In this document: piece by piece, positions 53,960 to 64,000 of the stretch
Layout of the letters: each line of letters begins with the position of its first letter
Numbering within the stretch: position 1 is the first letter of the stretch
NCBI RefSeq assembly: GCF_963966145.1
Contig: NC_091056.1
Span: forward strand, 1,944,771 to 2,008,770
Direction: 5' to 3'
From: Tenebrio molitor
Lineage: Eukaryota; Arthropoda; Insecta; Coleoptera; Tenebrionidae
DNA length: 64,000 nt
Program-made: the position numbers and the translations under genes
Notes under the pieces: model-generated
Databases searched by the model: none
What the model was told of the DNA's origin: nothing
What the model saw: only the letters and a program-made list of their open reading frames with translations

Positions 53960-54540
53960 GAGTTGGCGTCCGCCCGTTTGGGTGGTCCAAAACCACCCCC
54001 CGCTCGTTCTTTTGTCGCATTTGGTCCCAACTTTCTAAAAATAGTCGACGCCGGCCGGAAACGGCACGGGGCACGGCCACTGGCCACTTCTCTACCTGAT
54101 CTAAGAGGAGAAGGTTGTTTTTTTTCCGTGCTACTCTCCTTCTGCACAAAGGGCCTGACGGTTCGGGTAAACCGGCTGGATTGCGAAACGGCTATCTTCT
54201 TCGACGGGGTGCATTTGCTATTCCAGCGTTAAAACCGCATCGGTCAACAAATCACGACACCGGCCCCGAAGGTGGACTCGACAGTTCGACCGCTCCAGGG
54301 GGCCGGTGGTAACACTATGGATATACAGGACCTTCCAAGACGGGGCCCGGGTGTTACTGTATCGTCCCAAATGCAGTTTTCATTTAGGAATGTATTAGCA
54401 GTGTCTCGTGCAAATTTTTTTGTATGTATGACAGGCGTAAAGGGCATTTTTGGCCCTTACCGTGTTAGAGCCCTTGGCTTCGCCTCGGGCTCTAATCTCA
54501 CTCCGCGGGCCAAAAACGCCTACTTTACGCCCTTAATACA
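53960..54540. other. GC-rich block inside the 2.5-kb transposon, origin unknown
   Basis: Base composition differs sharply from the surroundings. Several overlapping short frames are open on both strands, but none has a motif I recognise. The right part (about 54435-54540) is a hyphenated palindrome (GGCGTAAAGGGCATTTTTGG and its inverse). Confidence 0.4.
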
Positions 54541-55023
54541 TAAATAACTATTTTGGATCAGATTTTCACTTATGACGTAGATCGTGCGCGGAAGAATCTG
54601 TGGCAAGCCAGAAGATCTGTCCAACTTCCTCTCCCAAAATCTCAACTTGAAGCGAATAATTATTCTATATCCTGATTTGATTTCGTTATGCTGTTTGTTA
54701 TAATACGCTCTAACAGTAATTAAGAAATAATAATTTGACTTGTTTGTTTGTATCTACGAGTATCTATCTAATGTTTTTTGTACATTCTTATGTAAAATAA
54801 TGTAAATATTTCTGAAATAACATTCTTTTGCTATGGTATAACCGTAAATGGATAGAATTGTCAAAGGATTACCTCAAGTAGGTATCTAGGTACTGAACTC
54901 CGATGCCGTCAAGACGGCGCGGCGCGGCGCGGCGGAGGATTATTAGAGGTAGCCGGGCCCAACTTAGACATCGGATTACAGGGCATTAACGCGCGGGCCC
55001 AACTCGGACACACCGATACTTTT

Positions 55024-55135
55024 TAACAGTTCATTTCTATCAAACTATTCAAAATGTATTCAAAAATGTAACCTTGGCATTTTCATATTCATCCGTGGAC
55101 ATATCTGGTAATTCTGGTATACCGGGTGATTCAGA
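55024..55135 (-). repeat. Dispersed repeat, second copy of 22170-22292
   Basis: Inverted relative to the first copy. The minus strand encodes IPELPDMSTDEYENAKVTFL. Confidence 0.6.
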
Positions 55136-55832
55136 TTGGTATTCGCGCCCCTACATCTTTTTTGTTTTAAGAAAAAAATATAGCAAACCATATAAATCGA
55201 TTGTGAAACTACAATAGATGATGACATATGTCAAAGTTCAGACAGTCAACTTTTTTTTAAATAGTACATTATACATTTCTTAGCCTATTCTTGTAAAGCT
55301 TTTTTTTCTACATTTGAATGTGTAAAAAAAGTTGACACTTACATCAGAAAAAAATCGAGAAAAATAATAAAATATGATTTAATTTATTCGAAAGCGTTAT
55401 TTTGTAAAAAGAGCTAGTTAGCCAAACATTTGTAAATTCGCATTATGTTGCTTCGCTGAATGTCACAATTTACACGACAACCACGTAGCCAAAAAATAAA
55501 ATTATTGACCTCGGGTGCGCCTCGGCCAGAAAACTGAGACTCGGACGAAATACCAAATCCATACCTACTGAACTTACTATGCTAAATTCGCGTTATGTTG
55601 GTTCCCTGCATCTCACTATTTTACCCTACATCTCACTATTTTAAGAATTACATAGCCAACAAATAAAATTATTTGACCGTGAAATACCCGATCCATCCTG
55701 AATTTACTTTATTCGAATATTAGAATTTACACTTATGCGAATTTTACATAGTCAGCTATTCAAATATTCGAATAATTCGAATACGATTCCTAAGACTCAT
55801 CATGTCATTCATGCACTATCAAAATTCAACTA
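55136..55832. other. AT-rich spacer with short internal duplications, no gene
   Basis: The stretch at about 55430-55500 resembles 55580-55680 (AAATTCGC(A/G)TTATGTTG, ACGTAGCC/ACATAGCC, AATAAAATTATT), a diverged tandem duplication. Confidence 0.45.
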
Positions 55833-56060
55833 CATATTTTCATGCGTTCAAAGCGGTATAGTCAGGAAGAAGTTAGGTTCCGAAGCCAGATATTATATCA
55901 TAGTTATTTATTTAAATTTAGGTTATAACATAGCTACATACATATTTTCATCGTGTATGCATTCAAAGCGGTATAGTCAGGAAGAAGTTAGGTTCCGAAG
56001 CCAGATGTTATATCATAGTTATTTATTTAAATGTAGGTTATAACATAGCTATGTATTTAT
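55833..56060. repeat. 115-bp tandem duplication
   Basis: AAGCGGTATAGTCAGGAAGA occurs at 55851 and 55966; the units are nearly identical over their length. Confidence 0.88.
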
Positions 56061-57196
56061 TTAAATGTAAGTACTTTAATAATTGACGCTATTAAGGCTC
56101 CACGATCCCTCACGTAGCGCCTATACTAAATACATGGAGTTATTTTTTTCGGAATTTTTCTACAAAATCAACTTTGAAGCAATGCTTGACTTTTGGTTGG
56201 TTAGTAGGCACCTAAACGGAGGTCGATGACATATTATTTTTAAAAAAAGGTATAATAATTAATTTGTAATTAAATAAAAACGCGAAATCATTTTTTTCGG
56301 ATTTTTTTGTCCTGGAACGTTTTTTGCGGTAAGTAAACACTCATTTGATAGATAATTGAAATACGGAGGTCGATGACAGTTTCTTTTTTCGTTTACTGTC
56401 GTAGTTTTTTTGTTATTTATAAAAAATAAATCCGAAAATAGGCAACCAAAAGTACTTAAGACGACGCGGCCCTTGCCGCTCGAAGATAGTTTATGGCTAG
56501 TGAGAGCGACTTACGCAAGTCCTTATAACGCACTAATATTTTTATGACCGAAGGTTCGGTCAGTCCATGCTTTGGGCCGTCATTTATTACAGGGGGTCTT
56601 TTTTGCGATATTATAAAAACAGGTCGCACTGATAAGGATTTTCATAGATTGGCGTGCCATAAATATTATGCGCCATTTTTGATGAAAGAATGAGTGAACA
56701 TGTTTTTGTGCGAGAAATATACAGTGAATTTTTTTATCAATGAACCACTGTTTTTCTTTTGATTTTCATTTTTTGTCAACTGTAGTTGGTTGCCAAAAAA
56801 AAAAACCGGAAACTGTCAGAATAAAATTGGGACATTTTTATGGTGTGAAACTTTGCGAGAGAGAGGTTAGAATTATAATCAAAATTCAATGACAATTTTA
56901 GAAATTATTTGATAGGTATTGTCAAGTAGACAATTAATTGACAAATGGACAAAACCACAAAACCAAATTGTACCAACTGTATTTCACTATTTCTCAAAAC
57001 TATTTCCTATCTCTATTAAATGTCAAAGTGAGGTAAATATGAAATAGTTTTGAGAAATAGTGAAATACCATTGACAAAAAAGGAAAACCAAAAGAAAAAC
57101 ACTGTTATATTATAATAAATTAAAATGGTCCAATAATATGAACTCCCAAAATTCATTCAGTTTTGTTACTTTCACTTTGAGATAGATAGGAATGTA
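56061..57196. other. AT-rich spacer with one palindrome, no gene
   Basis: About 56975-57070 is a palindrome (TATTTCACTATTTCTCAAAA and its inverse about 50 bp later). Nothing else recognised. Confidence 0.5.
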
Positions 57197-57406
57197 AACT
57201 CGGTACAGGTTGCAAAGACACACTTGTCATTTGCAACAGCACTTTTATGGCATTAGTCATTTGAAATTACTTTAAAACTGCAATTATATGGAAAATATTC
57301 AACCCAAACTATGATTTTCTGGTCCCTTTGTGCCTTTATTTGGTTCAGAAATATGAAAAAATGCTGTTGCAAATGACAAGTGTGTCTTTGCAACCTGTAC
57401 CGAGTT
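57197..57406. mobile_element. 210-bp TA-flanked MITE family B, copy 2
   Basis: Perfect 45-bp inverted ends beginning AACTCGGTACAGGTTGCAAA, TA outside (57195-57196, 57407-57408). The interior matches 46395-46606 in opposite orientation, including CATAGTTTGGGTTGAATATT. Confidence 0.87.
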
Positions 57407-58196
57407 TAGGTACTGTTATTTTTATTTTTTTTTTAATTTTAAACCTACCTCTTTTCACCGTTATTACTGTACCATACAGTTACTTGGGGATGATTAGTGG
57501 TCCTAGGTAAGTACCTAGAAGGACCGGGAAAATCCAAGAATCCATTTGTTATCGAAAGAGTCAAAATTCCTGGTACACATTATAAAATTTCCAGTACGAA
57601 CTATCAAGCTGCAAACGTTTGGAATCATCGAAATCAGGTATTATTTACGACATTTGTGTTGGTTCTTGCTGTTATTAAATAAAAACTTTATTATTTATGA
57701 TTGAATCGTTGTTTGGTCAGAGAATTCAATTTTTTATAGGTAGGTACAGGTACATAGTTATGACTTATAATAGAGCTCGTGCCAACTCTCATGATCGATG
57801 ACGCAGAAACCAAAATGCGTACCGACGCGGCTGTACTATTCGAACTAAAAACATCGGTACTATTTTTTCACACTTTACAGATTTGTGAGCTAATTTATGT
57901 TGCTGTTTATTTGGCGACAGGTCTCTAGACAATGTCGGGCATTCTAGTCCAAACCGTTGGACAGTGTAAAATGCAAATTTGGCGCTACCCTGAAAATTTT
58001 AACCAAACGACAGACGTTTTTAGGTTTCACTTATCAAAATTGGGCTCCGCCTTCGCGCAGCTTTTGTCAAGGTTATCGATCATGACAGTTGGCACAAGCT
58101 TTAAATTGTTAGGCTTTTTTTAAGATGCTTCTTATAGGTAAATTTCGGCTACTTCTCGAGTCAGTTATTTCGGGCAACATTCCATTCAAATATGTA
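57407..58196. other. Spacer, no recognised gene
   Basis: Two short plus-strand frames of about 60 codons (57497 and 57932) have no family motif and are probably chance. Confidence 0.4.
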
Positions 58197-60639
58197 TAGT
58201 CTTTCTAACTCACGTTGAGCCAGCAATAAAAATAAACTGCGTACCCTCATTACCGCAAGTGCCATCATCCTCTTAACTTTTAAATAAAGATGGATTTATA
58301 CCGAAAAGAAGCCCGGCCTGTTGGGCCCGGTGTACCTGGAAACCATCGAGAAAGAGCAAGAAAAACATCTGCCATTTAAACCATAAATTCATCTTCATTG
58401 TAAAGCTCAGGGATGGGCGGCGACGCGTCGACTTTATTTGTCGACGTCGACACGTCGACAATACGTCATCAATGTCATCAAATGTCATCAATGTCGACAA
58501 TGTCGATAAAACGTCGACACTGCGTCAACAATATCGACAATGTCGGAGATTGTAATAATGTGAGGTTATGTATGACTTAAATCTCACATGCACTGTGGTA
58601 CATATGCCAACAGTTTATTATACATTGTTTCAAATTCGGAATGTCTATAAAAATCTGACATTTTGTTGGCAATATTGTGATGTGGCATAATAAATCTATT
58701 TTAGGTTATAATTGAATTGTACTAAATAAATCAATTACGGAATTGACAACAAGACGAATATTTAATAACGAAACGTCATATAACGAGATCTGACGCCAAA
58801 CCAACAAAAAAATATCTTGGCCTGCTGCGTGTTTGAATCAATCGTGAACACCTAATACAATTGCTCCTACTCCCTACTCGTACTTCATATTAGCTGTGTT
58901 AATTGAGTTGTAATTTTAAATGTTGGCAATAAGTGTCATAGGTAAACAGGCAACTATGTAAATACGGAAGCTTTGTGCGGGTGGCATCGGAGAACAACTA
59001 ATTGAAAGCCGTCAAAGGGTCTGCAAATTGTTTTCTTGGCGTTGCATCAAAGTTAAAAACGTAAATTTGCAAACATCTTTTCGGATATTTATGTGACTCT
59101 GAAGGCCAGACTAATAAACCGATGGGACACCAGATGAAGATGTTTGTACCGACGGTTTCATTGGAATTTTACCTTAAAAATGTTTTACCATAAGGGTCAT
59201 TTTCGTCTCATTCATAATTCTTGTCAAATCAGGTAGAAACTCCGAACGAACAGTCATTTCCTCAATTACAGGGATCTTTCTTAGTAAATTCAGATTTATT
59301 TGTAATACTTTGGGAGATACACCTACACAATGCCGCTGCTTGTATGTGGTGAATATTATAGTTTTATTAGATCGGCCTTCAGAGCGTTGAAGGGTGCAAT
59401 GTTTTGAAGCTGCGAGATGTTCGGTTTTGCCTTGAAATTTTCTACCTAACTCGGTCCCGACCGGCCGCAGTCCCGTAGCGAAAACTTTTCTAATAATATA
59501 ATTTTGAAACATAACGGTAAAAATGAATTTCGTATTTGGTTTCATAAATGATAGGTAATTGTATAAATTTGGCGCATATAAATGATCGTTGAGGGAGTCA
59601 TCTGATGTCATAGTCAATAAAGGTGATTTTTGCAAATCAAGGTAGTGTGGCTTCTCGTTGTTCTCTTGTTTATTTTACATATAAAGCGGCAGACTCAAAA
59701 TTAGACAAGTTTTCATAGCAAGCTAGATCAGATTTTGATTCATATACATATACGAGTAGATATCCTGTACGATACCGATACCTAGAGCTGTGGACAACAT
59801 AAAGTGTGACAAACTTTTTTCACTGGTGTAAATCTGTCGTAACATTTATTTAAGACAATTAAAATTTTATCAAATTAAAATAAATAATAAAATAAAATAA
59901 CAGGAGTAAATCATAGGGAGTTTTAGCGATATTATAGCTGAGAGCAATCCTCCTTATTGACTAACCAGATCGACCGTACTCAGCTTTAGCATTATTCCCA
60001 ACCTAACCAAATTATTAATGCGGACGATGTTCCAATTGATTGTTTTGGCTTTTGGATTTTTTTTTTTTGGACAAGTGTCAAATTTAAAACTTTAGATTTA
60101 CAACCGGTTGCAATCAACTAAATATTAGCGAAAATCTGCAGCAAGACTTGTTCCACTTTATTTTAAATTTTATCCAAACTGTATGCGTTGATAATAATCA
60201 GACCTTCCTATTTATCGCAAAAAAGGCTTCTAGAAAGTAGTTGCTGTTCGTTAACAACATGACATAACCTAACTTAATTTTTCAGAATTGAATTTATTTT
60301 GAAATGCGTACATACACCGTTAGAACAAAATTTACATGGAGAGTGCATTTAAAACCATCACTTTTCTTAAATTTTTATTTCGAGAGTAAGGACGTTTTCG
60401 AATGCAATTAAAACTTTAATTGACGGAAACTCGACTTTTTTGACATTGTCGACATTGTTGACATTGTTGACAGCTCCCAATTTGTCGACATCTACGTAAT
60501 TGTCGACGCGTCGACAATGACATAGTCGACACAAATTGTCGACACCGCCCATCCCTGGACTAAAGCTAAGGTGGCACTTGCGGTAATGAGGATGCGCAGT
60601 TTATTTTTATTGCTGGCTCAACCTGAGTTAGAAAGACTA
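58197..60639. mobile_element. MITE of about 290 bp, split by a hAT element
   Basis: TAGTCTTTCTAACTCACGTT (58197) and TAGTCTTTCTAACTCAGGTT (reverse strand from 60639) are inverted for about 70 bp, through GCCAGCAATAAAAATAAACT and ATTACCGCAAGTGCC. The intervening 58408-60557 is a separate insertion. Confidence 0.8.
58408..60557. mobile_element. 2.15-kb hAT-like element with GTCGACA-repeat ends
   Basis: Inverted ends CAGGGATGGGCGG followed on both sides by many copies of GTCGACA/TGTCGAC (about 58420-58550 and 60430-60545). The CAGGGATGGG terminus is typical of hAT elements. Flanks GTAAAGCT (58400-58407) and CTAAAGCT (60560-60567) look like an imperfect 8-bp duplication displaced by 2 bp on the right. 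A 153-codon minus-strand frame (59174-59635) has no recognisable motif; no transposase was seen. Confidence 0.75.
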
Positions 60640-60732
60640 TAACATACTCGTATTTCTAAAGTATCTATCATTTTACCGTACCAGTATTTAGAATCATCTT
60701 CTTCAATAACACAATACATATTTTAAGTCACA

Positions 60733-61885
60733 TTATGTAGGTATAATAAAATAATATTTTTGGAGATTGCTCATAAGCAGTTGACCTTGAACCTGGTACA
60801 TATAATTGTCATTTTCTTTTAATAATATTTTATCATCATCTCTGGAATTCATTTCTAAATATTTTTTTTTTTTCTATTGCCGTTTTGATGTGGGTGTTTC
60901 GAGCAGCAAATGGACATTTGATTTCAACAATTGAATCCAAATCAACCAATCCATCTGGTGATGCCCCCAAAAATGTTGGCCGCAGCGGAGTTCCTCCCGG
61001 CGGTCTGAAATTTTCAGGTCTTGTAGCAGGTAGTGAACGGTAAGGGATTAGCGCTGGTGGTAAGAATGATCGTGTAATTAGGAATTACATTGCCTTGACA
61101 TACTTCTTGCGACCAATGATTAAAACCATCTCTTTTTTGGTGGGGTGCAGGGGTAAATCTCACTCATAAATAGGCCCATTTCAAAGTAAAATTTTTAGTT
61201 TAATTATTTCTTTAAAAGCGTCAGCATGGAAACTGATTGAAAAAGGCAAATTTGTAGTGAATGGTGCGAAATTTTGTCAAGCCAGAAAGTTATGTAATAA
61301 GTGATAACTGTATACGCTGCAGATGTGTTCAAAAGTTTTTTTATTGCAAAAACAGATATACCTTTAGTGTTTTTTTTTAAATAACTAGATAATATTATTG
61401 TTTAATATAAAAACAGTGCTAGGCTTTGTAATTTTCACAAAAATAAAGTTAACTGGGGGTTGAAAAATTTGTATGTAAAACCCTATGGCCTTAAAAAAAA
61501 CTCACTGTATACTCATATCATGTACATAAATACAGTATAATTTGTAAATGCCGTATGTCATTTTAATTTACCCTTGTAAATAAAATTGTTTCTCCCTCTC
61601 ATCAGTGTATTTATTGCCAATTTCAAGCAAAATACTGGTTATTATAATCTAGTCCGGCTACCACCCGTCGACTACCTATCGCAGTAATCCCCCATAACCT
61701 CGGGAGGAACTCGTCCGTTCAAAAGCATTATGCAGGTAAAGAAGTGACCACCGGGAGCAACTCGGATACGCCCAAAATGTTTTCGCAATGACTACAAATA
61801 AACCGCACGAACATAGACCCGTTATTTCTTCCAATTTTTGTTTTGCTTTTTCTTCGTTGTCAATACCCCATTTGCAGTGATTCAG
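60733..61885 (-). pseudogene. YqaJ-type exonuclease/recombinase fragment split by a MITE
   Basis: The minus strand reads CKWGIDNEEKAKQKLEEITG and LCSCGLFVVIAKTF (61774-61885). The 796-bp insertion follows, then LGASPDGLVDLDSIVEIKCP, a frameshift at an A-run near 60875, and ENDNYMYQVQGQLLMSN. ASPDG, VEIKCP and YQ.QGQ are the core of the YqaJ/lambda-exonuclease fold, in which D and E-x-K bind metal. Such genes occur in insect transposons and viruses. Deleting the insert plus one 8-bp duplication restores a continuous frame at the junction. The stop is at 60733. The N-terminus is not seen. Confidence 0.75.
60978..61773. mobile_element. hAT-like MITE family A, copy 3 (796 bp), inside the YqaJ gene
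   Basis: Perfect 8-bp duplication AAAATGTT (60970-60977, 61774-61781). Ends GGCCGCAGCGGAGTTCCTCC and GGGCGTATCCGAGTTGCTCC; extended match 22 of 28. The left end shares GGAGTTCCTCCCGGCGGTC with copies 1 and 2. The right end matches the end of the 2.5-kb element at 52497, linking the two families. Confidence 0.87.
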
Positions 61886-62699
61886 GTAATTTTTTAAATT
61901 TTGATTTTTCCAGGCGACATAAAATATCTTTTATCGTATTTGCAGTGTCCGTGGTAATTTTCATATTTATTATTCTTCCAAAGTTACTAGCAGTTAACCT
62001 ATTATTTCTTAGCCTCTCTCACTCGTCATTATTGCGTTGCTCCATTGTTAAAATTGGAATTGATTCAGAATATAATCTCCAGTGGTTTCTAAGCCAGCCG
62101 ATTACTGGCAATATCTGGATTCATACGACCATAATGGGCCCTATTAAAATCCTCGAAGATTATCAATATTTTTCTTGTAAATATTCAAGTAACTTCTTAG
62201 TGCACAGGACAAAATGCAAAACTTCACGAACAATTGGTAAATGTTTTATTTTTTATCTACAATATGAAAGATGCAGGTAGGTATAATAAGTGAAACGACC
62301 TTTCCAAATGTTTACCAAAAATATTGCAGATAAACAAGAAGGTAGAGAATATCGACATCGACATAGTGTTTACTTATTACAATTTTTTCAGATAACCAAC
62401 TTATCAACTTTCATTAATTAATTTCTTTTTATTATTTTAATAAAAATAAAAAAATAGATTTTTAACGCCTTATCTAAATGAATAAAAATTCGAATTGAGT
62501 TAATTTTAAAATATTAACAATGCAAAAAAACTATTTTTTTACTATTTGGCTGACCTCTTTGATGTCTAGGATCCACTAATTCTGGAAGAAAGTCCCAAAA
62601 TAAAATGTTTCTAAGCGATTTTCAATTTCTAATTTATCAATTTCATGCCAGAATCTATCGTCCCTTTTAATTATGCAATATTTTAAATCAGAATTGATT
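61886..62699. other. AT-rich spacer, no recognised gene
   Basis: A plus-strand frame starting at 61843 (145 codons) overlaps the YqaJ remnant on the other strand. It is hydrophobic (FIVFAVSVVIFIFIILPKLL) and has no family motif; probably chance. Confidence 0.4.
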
Positions 62700-63397
62700 T
62701 TCTCTTTCGCGCACGCCATAAATCGCGACTTCTAATTAAATAAAATTGGCGAAATTTTATATACCTCACTAATTATTGATAAGGTATATTTGAGAATTTT
62801 TTAATTTTTTTTTTGTTAATAAATAAGGCCGTAGCAGTTTTATTAGTTTTCTGAAATTAACTGTTAATTTACTTATACATTTTTTACACTAAATGAATCT
62901 GTATCTGCTAGCCCATCAAACCCTGGTGTCACAATTACAAATTTTGACTTGGCTAGCTAAATAATTCGCTTTTTTATTTAAACGTAAACCAGGCGGGTGA
63001 TTTACGGCACAATGGTATAATTTCCCAACAAAGGTATGGCCGACCGTTTTAAACCTTTTTGCCATTAAATTGACAGTTTCCATTGTCACCTAAATTTACG
63101 ACAGCACAAGTAGCAGGTCATAAATAAAAATGATTTTGAAAGTTGAAATGTAAAACTGCGTTTAATTCAAAATCTAATTGGTATTTTTTTCCGTAGATTT
63201 CGTTAGTAGGTTAGTATAAAGACTTTTTGGTTGAAATTTACATTTTAATTTTTTTTGACTTTGTTTGTAAGTGAAAAATTATCAAAAAATTATGAAATGT
63301 GGCTTACCAATAGCCAGGTAAGTCAGAAAAATTTCGACAATTTTATTTAATTAGAAGTCGCGATTTCTCGCGTGCGCGTATACGATGCCCCACCCGG
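62700..63397. mobile_element. About 0.7-kb inverted-repeat element
   Basis: GAAGTCGCGATTT and flanking sequence (about 50-60 bp) occur inverted at about 62704-62755 and 63335-63385. The right end CCCCACCCGG meets TA (63398-63399). The same right end lies at about 32265-32325. The left terminus appears truncated. Confidence 0.65.
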
Positions 63398-63546
63398 TAC
63401 AGGGTGGAACAAAAGTATCAAATATTGGCTGTAACTTTTTTTTTATATATATATAGCAATATTTATTGACTGCACTCGTAAGTAGGTACAAGCCAAAGGG
63501 CCATTGACCGAGGTCTTTCAGCCCGTGAATTTATCGAAAGAGTGAG

Positions 63547-64000
63547 TTAGTCTTCTTCTTCGTGATCGGATCCGAAGATTGTTCTTATGAGTGATTCTTC
63601 TTTGCCGTCCATGTCGAAATTTAGTGCCAATGTAGATAGTATCTCAAAGTTGGATTTTTTGGCGGCGAATCTCCTTTTCAGTCTAGTTACAATTCGGTGT
63701 GCGATTGGTTCTATTGCCAACTTGTTGTAAAGGAGCGCATTCGATGGATTGTGCAGAGGATTATTTGGATGTCTCATTTTGGTAATTTTCCTTAGACAAG
63801 TGGTCTCTGCTACTTCTACTCTTCTTTTCGCTGGATTCTTTGTTTTAAGTAACAGTAATGCTCCATATTCTAACATTGGCCGGCAAAGCATTTTGTAAAT
63901 TTTTGCTGCTGTGATGTTATTGATTCCTTTGTTTTTGTAGGTGAGACTGCGGAAATGTTTGGCCCTAGCAATAACATTTTGCTTCATTACGTCAGTATGC
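63547..64000 (-). pseudogene. Non-LTR reverse transcriptase C-terminal region (partial at window edge)
   Basis: The minus strand encodes KHFRSLTYKNKGINNITAAK, IYKMLCRPMLEYGALLLL, RRVEVAETTCLRKITKM, NNPLHNPSNALLYNKLAIEP and HRIVTRLKRRFAAKK, ending GSDHEEED at 63547. The K..Y..L.RP.LEYG......K......E..Q...LR.I.......P...N..L...L...P pattern is the connection region after the palm of Jockey/CR1-like elements. Catalytic motifs would lie to the right of the window. This stretch has no stop; the first Met seen (63987) is internal. Confidence 0.65.

Larger units (their letters stand above)
52497..55015. mobile_element. 2.5-kb hAT-like transposon carrying a FLYWCH fragment and GC-rich cargo
   Basis: Flanked by a perfect 8-bp duplication ATACTTTT (52489-52496, 55016-55023). 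Inverted ends GGGCGTATCCGAGTTGGGCC and CGGTGTGTCCGAGTTGGGCC. CGAGTTGGCC-type motifs repeat many times near the ends and inside (CCAACTCGACAC at about 53300-53410 and the inverse at about 53850-53970), as expected for transposase-binding subterminal sites. The ends resemble those of MITE family A. No transposase is recognisable. Contains a FLYWCH fragment (52696) and an unusually GC-rich block (about 53960-54540). Confidence 0.82.

Noticed and set aside
58420..58550. CRISPR-like or satellite array of GTCGACA repeats
   Set aside because: There are no unique spacers, and the mirrored block at 60430-60545 shows these are transposon ends in a eukaryotic genome.
59174..59635. 153-codon minus-strand frame inside the 2.15-kb hAT-like element
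   Set aside because: No hAT motif (CWTS, TRW, dimerisation block); left unassigned as probable chance.
61843..62280. 145-codon plus-strand frame with a hydrophobic N-terminal stretch
   Set aside because: Overlaps the YqaJ remnant on the opposite strand, with no recognisable domain.

Overview
The window looks like arthropod, almost certainly insect, repeat-rich nuclear DNA. It carries R1 and R2 retrotransposons, which are specialists of the arthropod/animal 28S rRNA gene, plus a 68-bp fragment of 28S rDNA. It also holds broken transposases of several insect-typical DNA-transposon families and dozens of small inverted-repeat elements. I see no intact ordinary host gene. I cannot name the species.

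Region 1 (about 1-16.9 kb, GC-rich, nearly all transcribed leftward) is a nest of 28S-specific retrotransposons. R1 copy 1 (1-4952) joins 28S rDNA at the R1 target. A 68-bp 28S segment (4953-5020) then ends exactly at the R2 target, where the 3' end of an R2 element (R2-A, 5021-8335) begins. R2-A is broken inside its reverse transcriptase by two tandem R1 copies (copy 2, 8344-13465; copy 3, 13474-15269) that share an 8-bp piece of the R1 target. A second R2-like element (R2-B, 15270-16867) follows and abuts a hAT-type transposase. All open frames carry stops, frameshifts or deletions. The upstream region of R1 copy 1 carries three heat-shock-element arrays, two of them in a 125-bp tandem duplication.

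Region 2 (about 16.9-64 kb, AT-rich) is a graveyard of DNA transposons and other repeats. Recognisable protein remnants are: hAT transposases, DUF4817/IS630-like proteins, a possible P/THAP-type transposase end, a Mutator-like transposase, a widespread arthropod repeat protein in two near-identical 1.07-kb copies, a Cys-rich repeat protein, a FLYWCH zinc finger carried by a 2.5-kb transposon, a YqaJ-type exonuclease split by a small hAT-like element, and two non-LTR reverse transcriptases. One 166-codon frame (42372-42872) is uninterrupted. Between these lie many non-autonomous elements whose terminal inverted repeats and target duplications (TA, TTA or 8 bp) can be read directly, and one tRNA-derived SINE with a perfect 15-bp target duplication.

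The genes do not form a pathway. The window records successive insertions, with younger elements inside older ones, around a displaced rDNA fragment.
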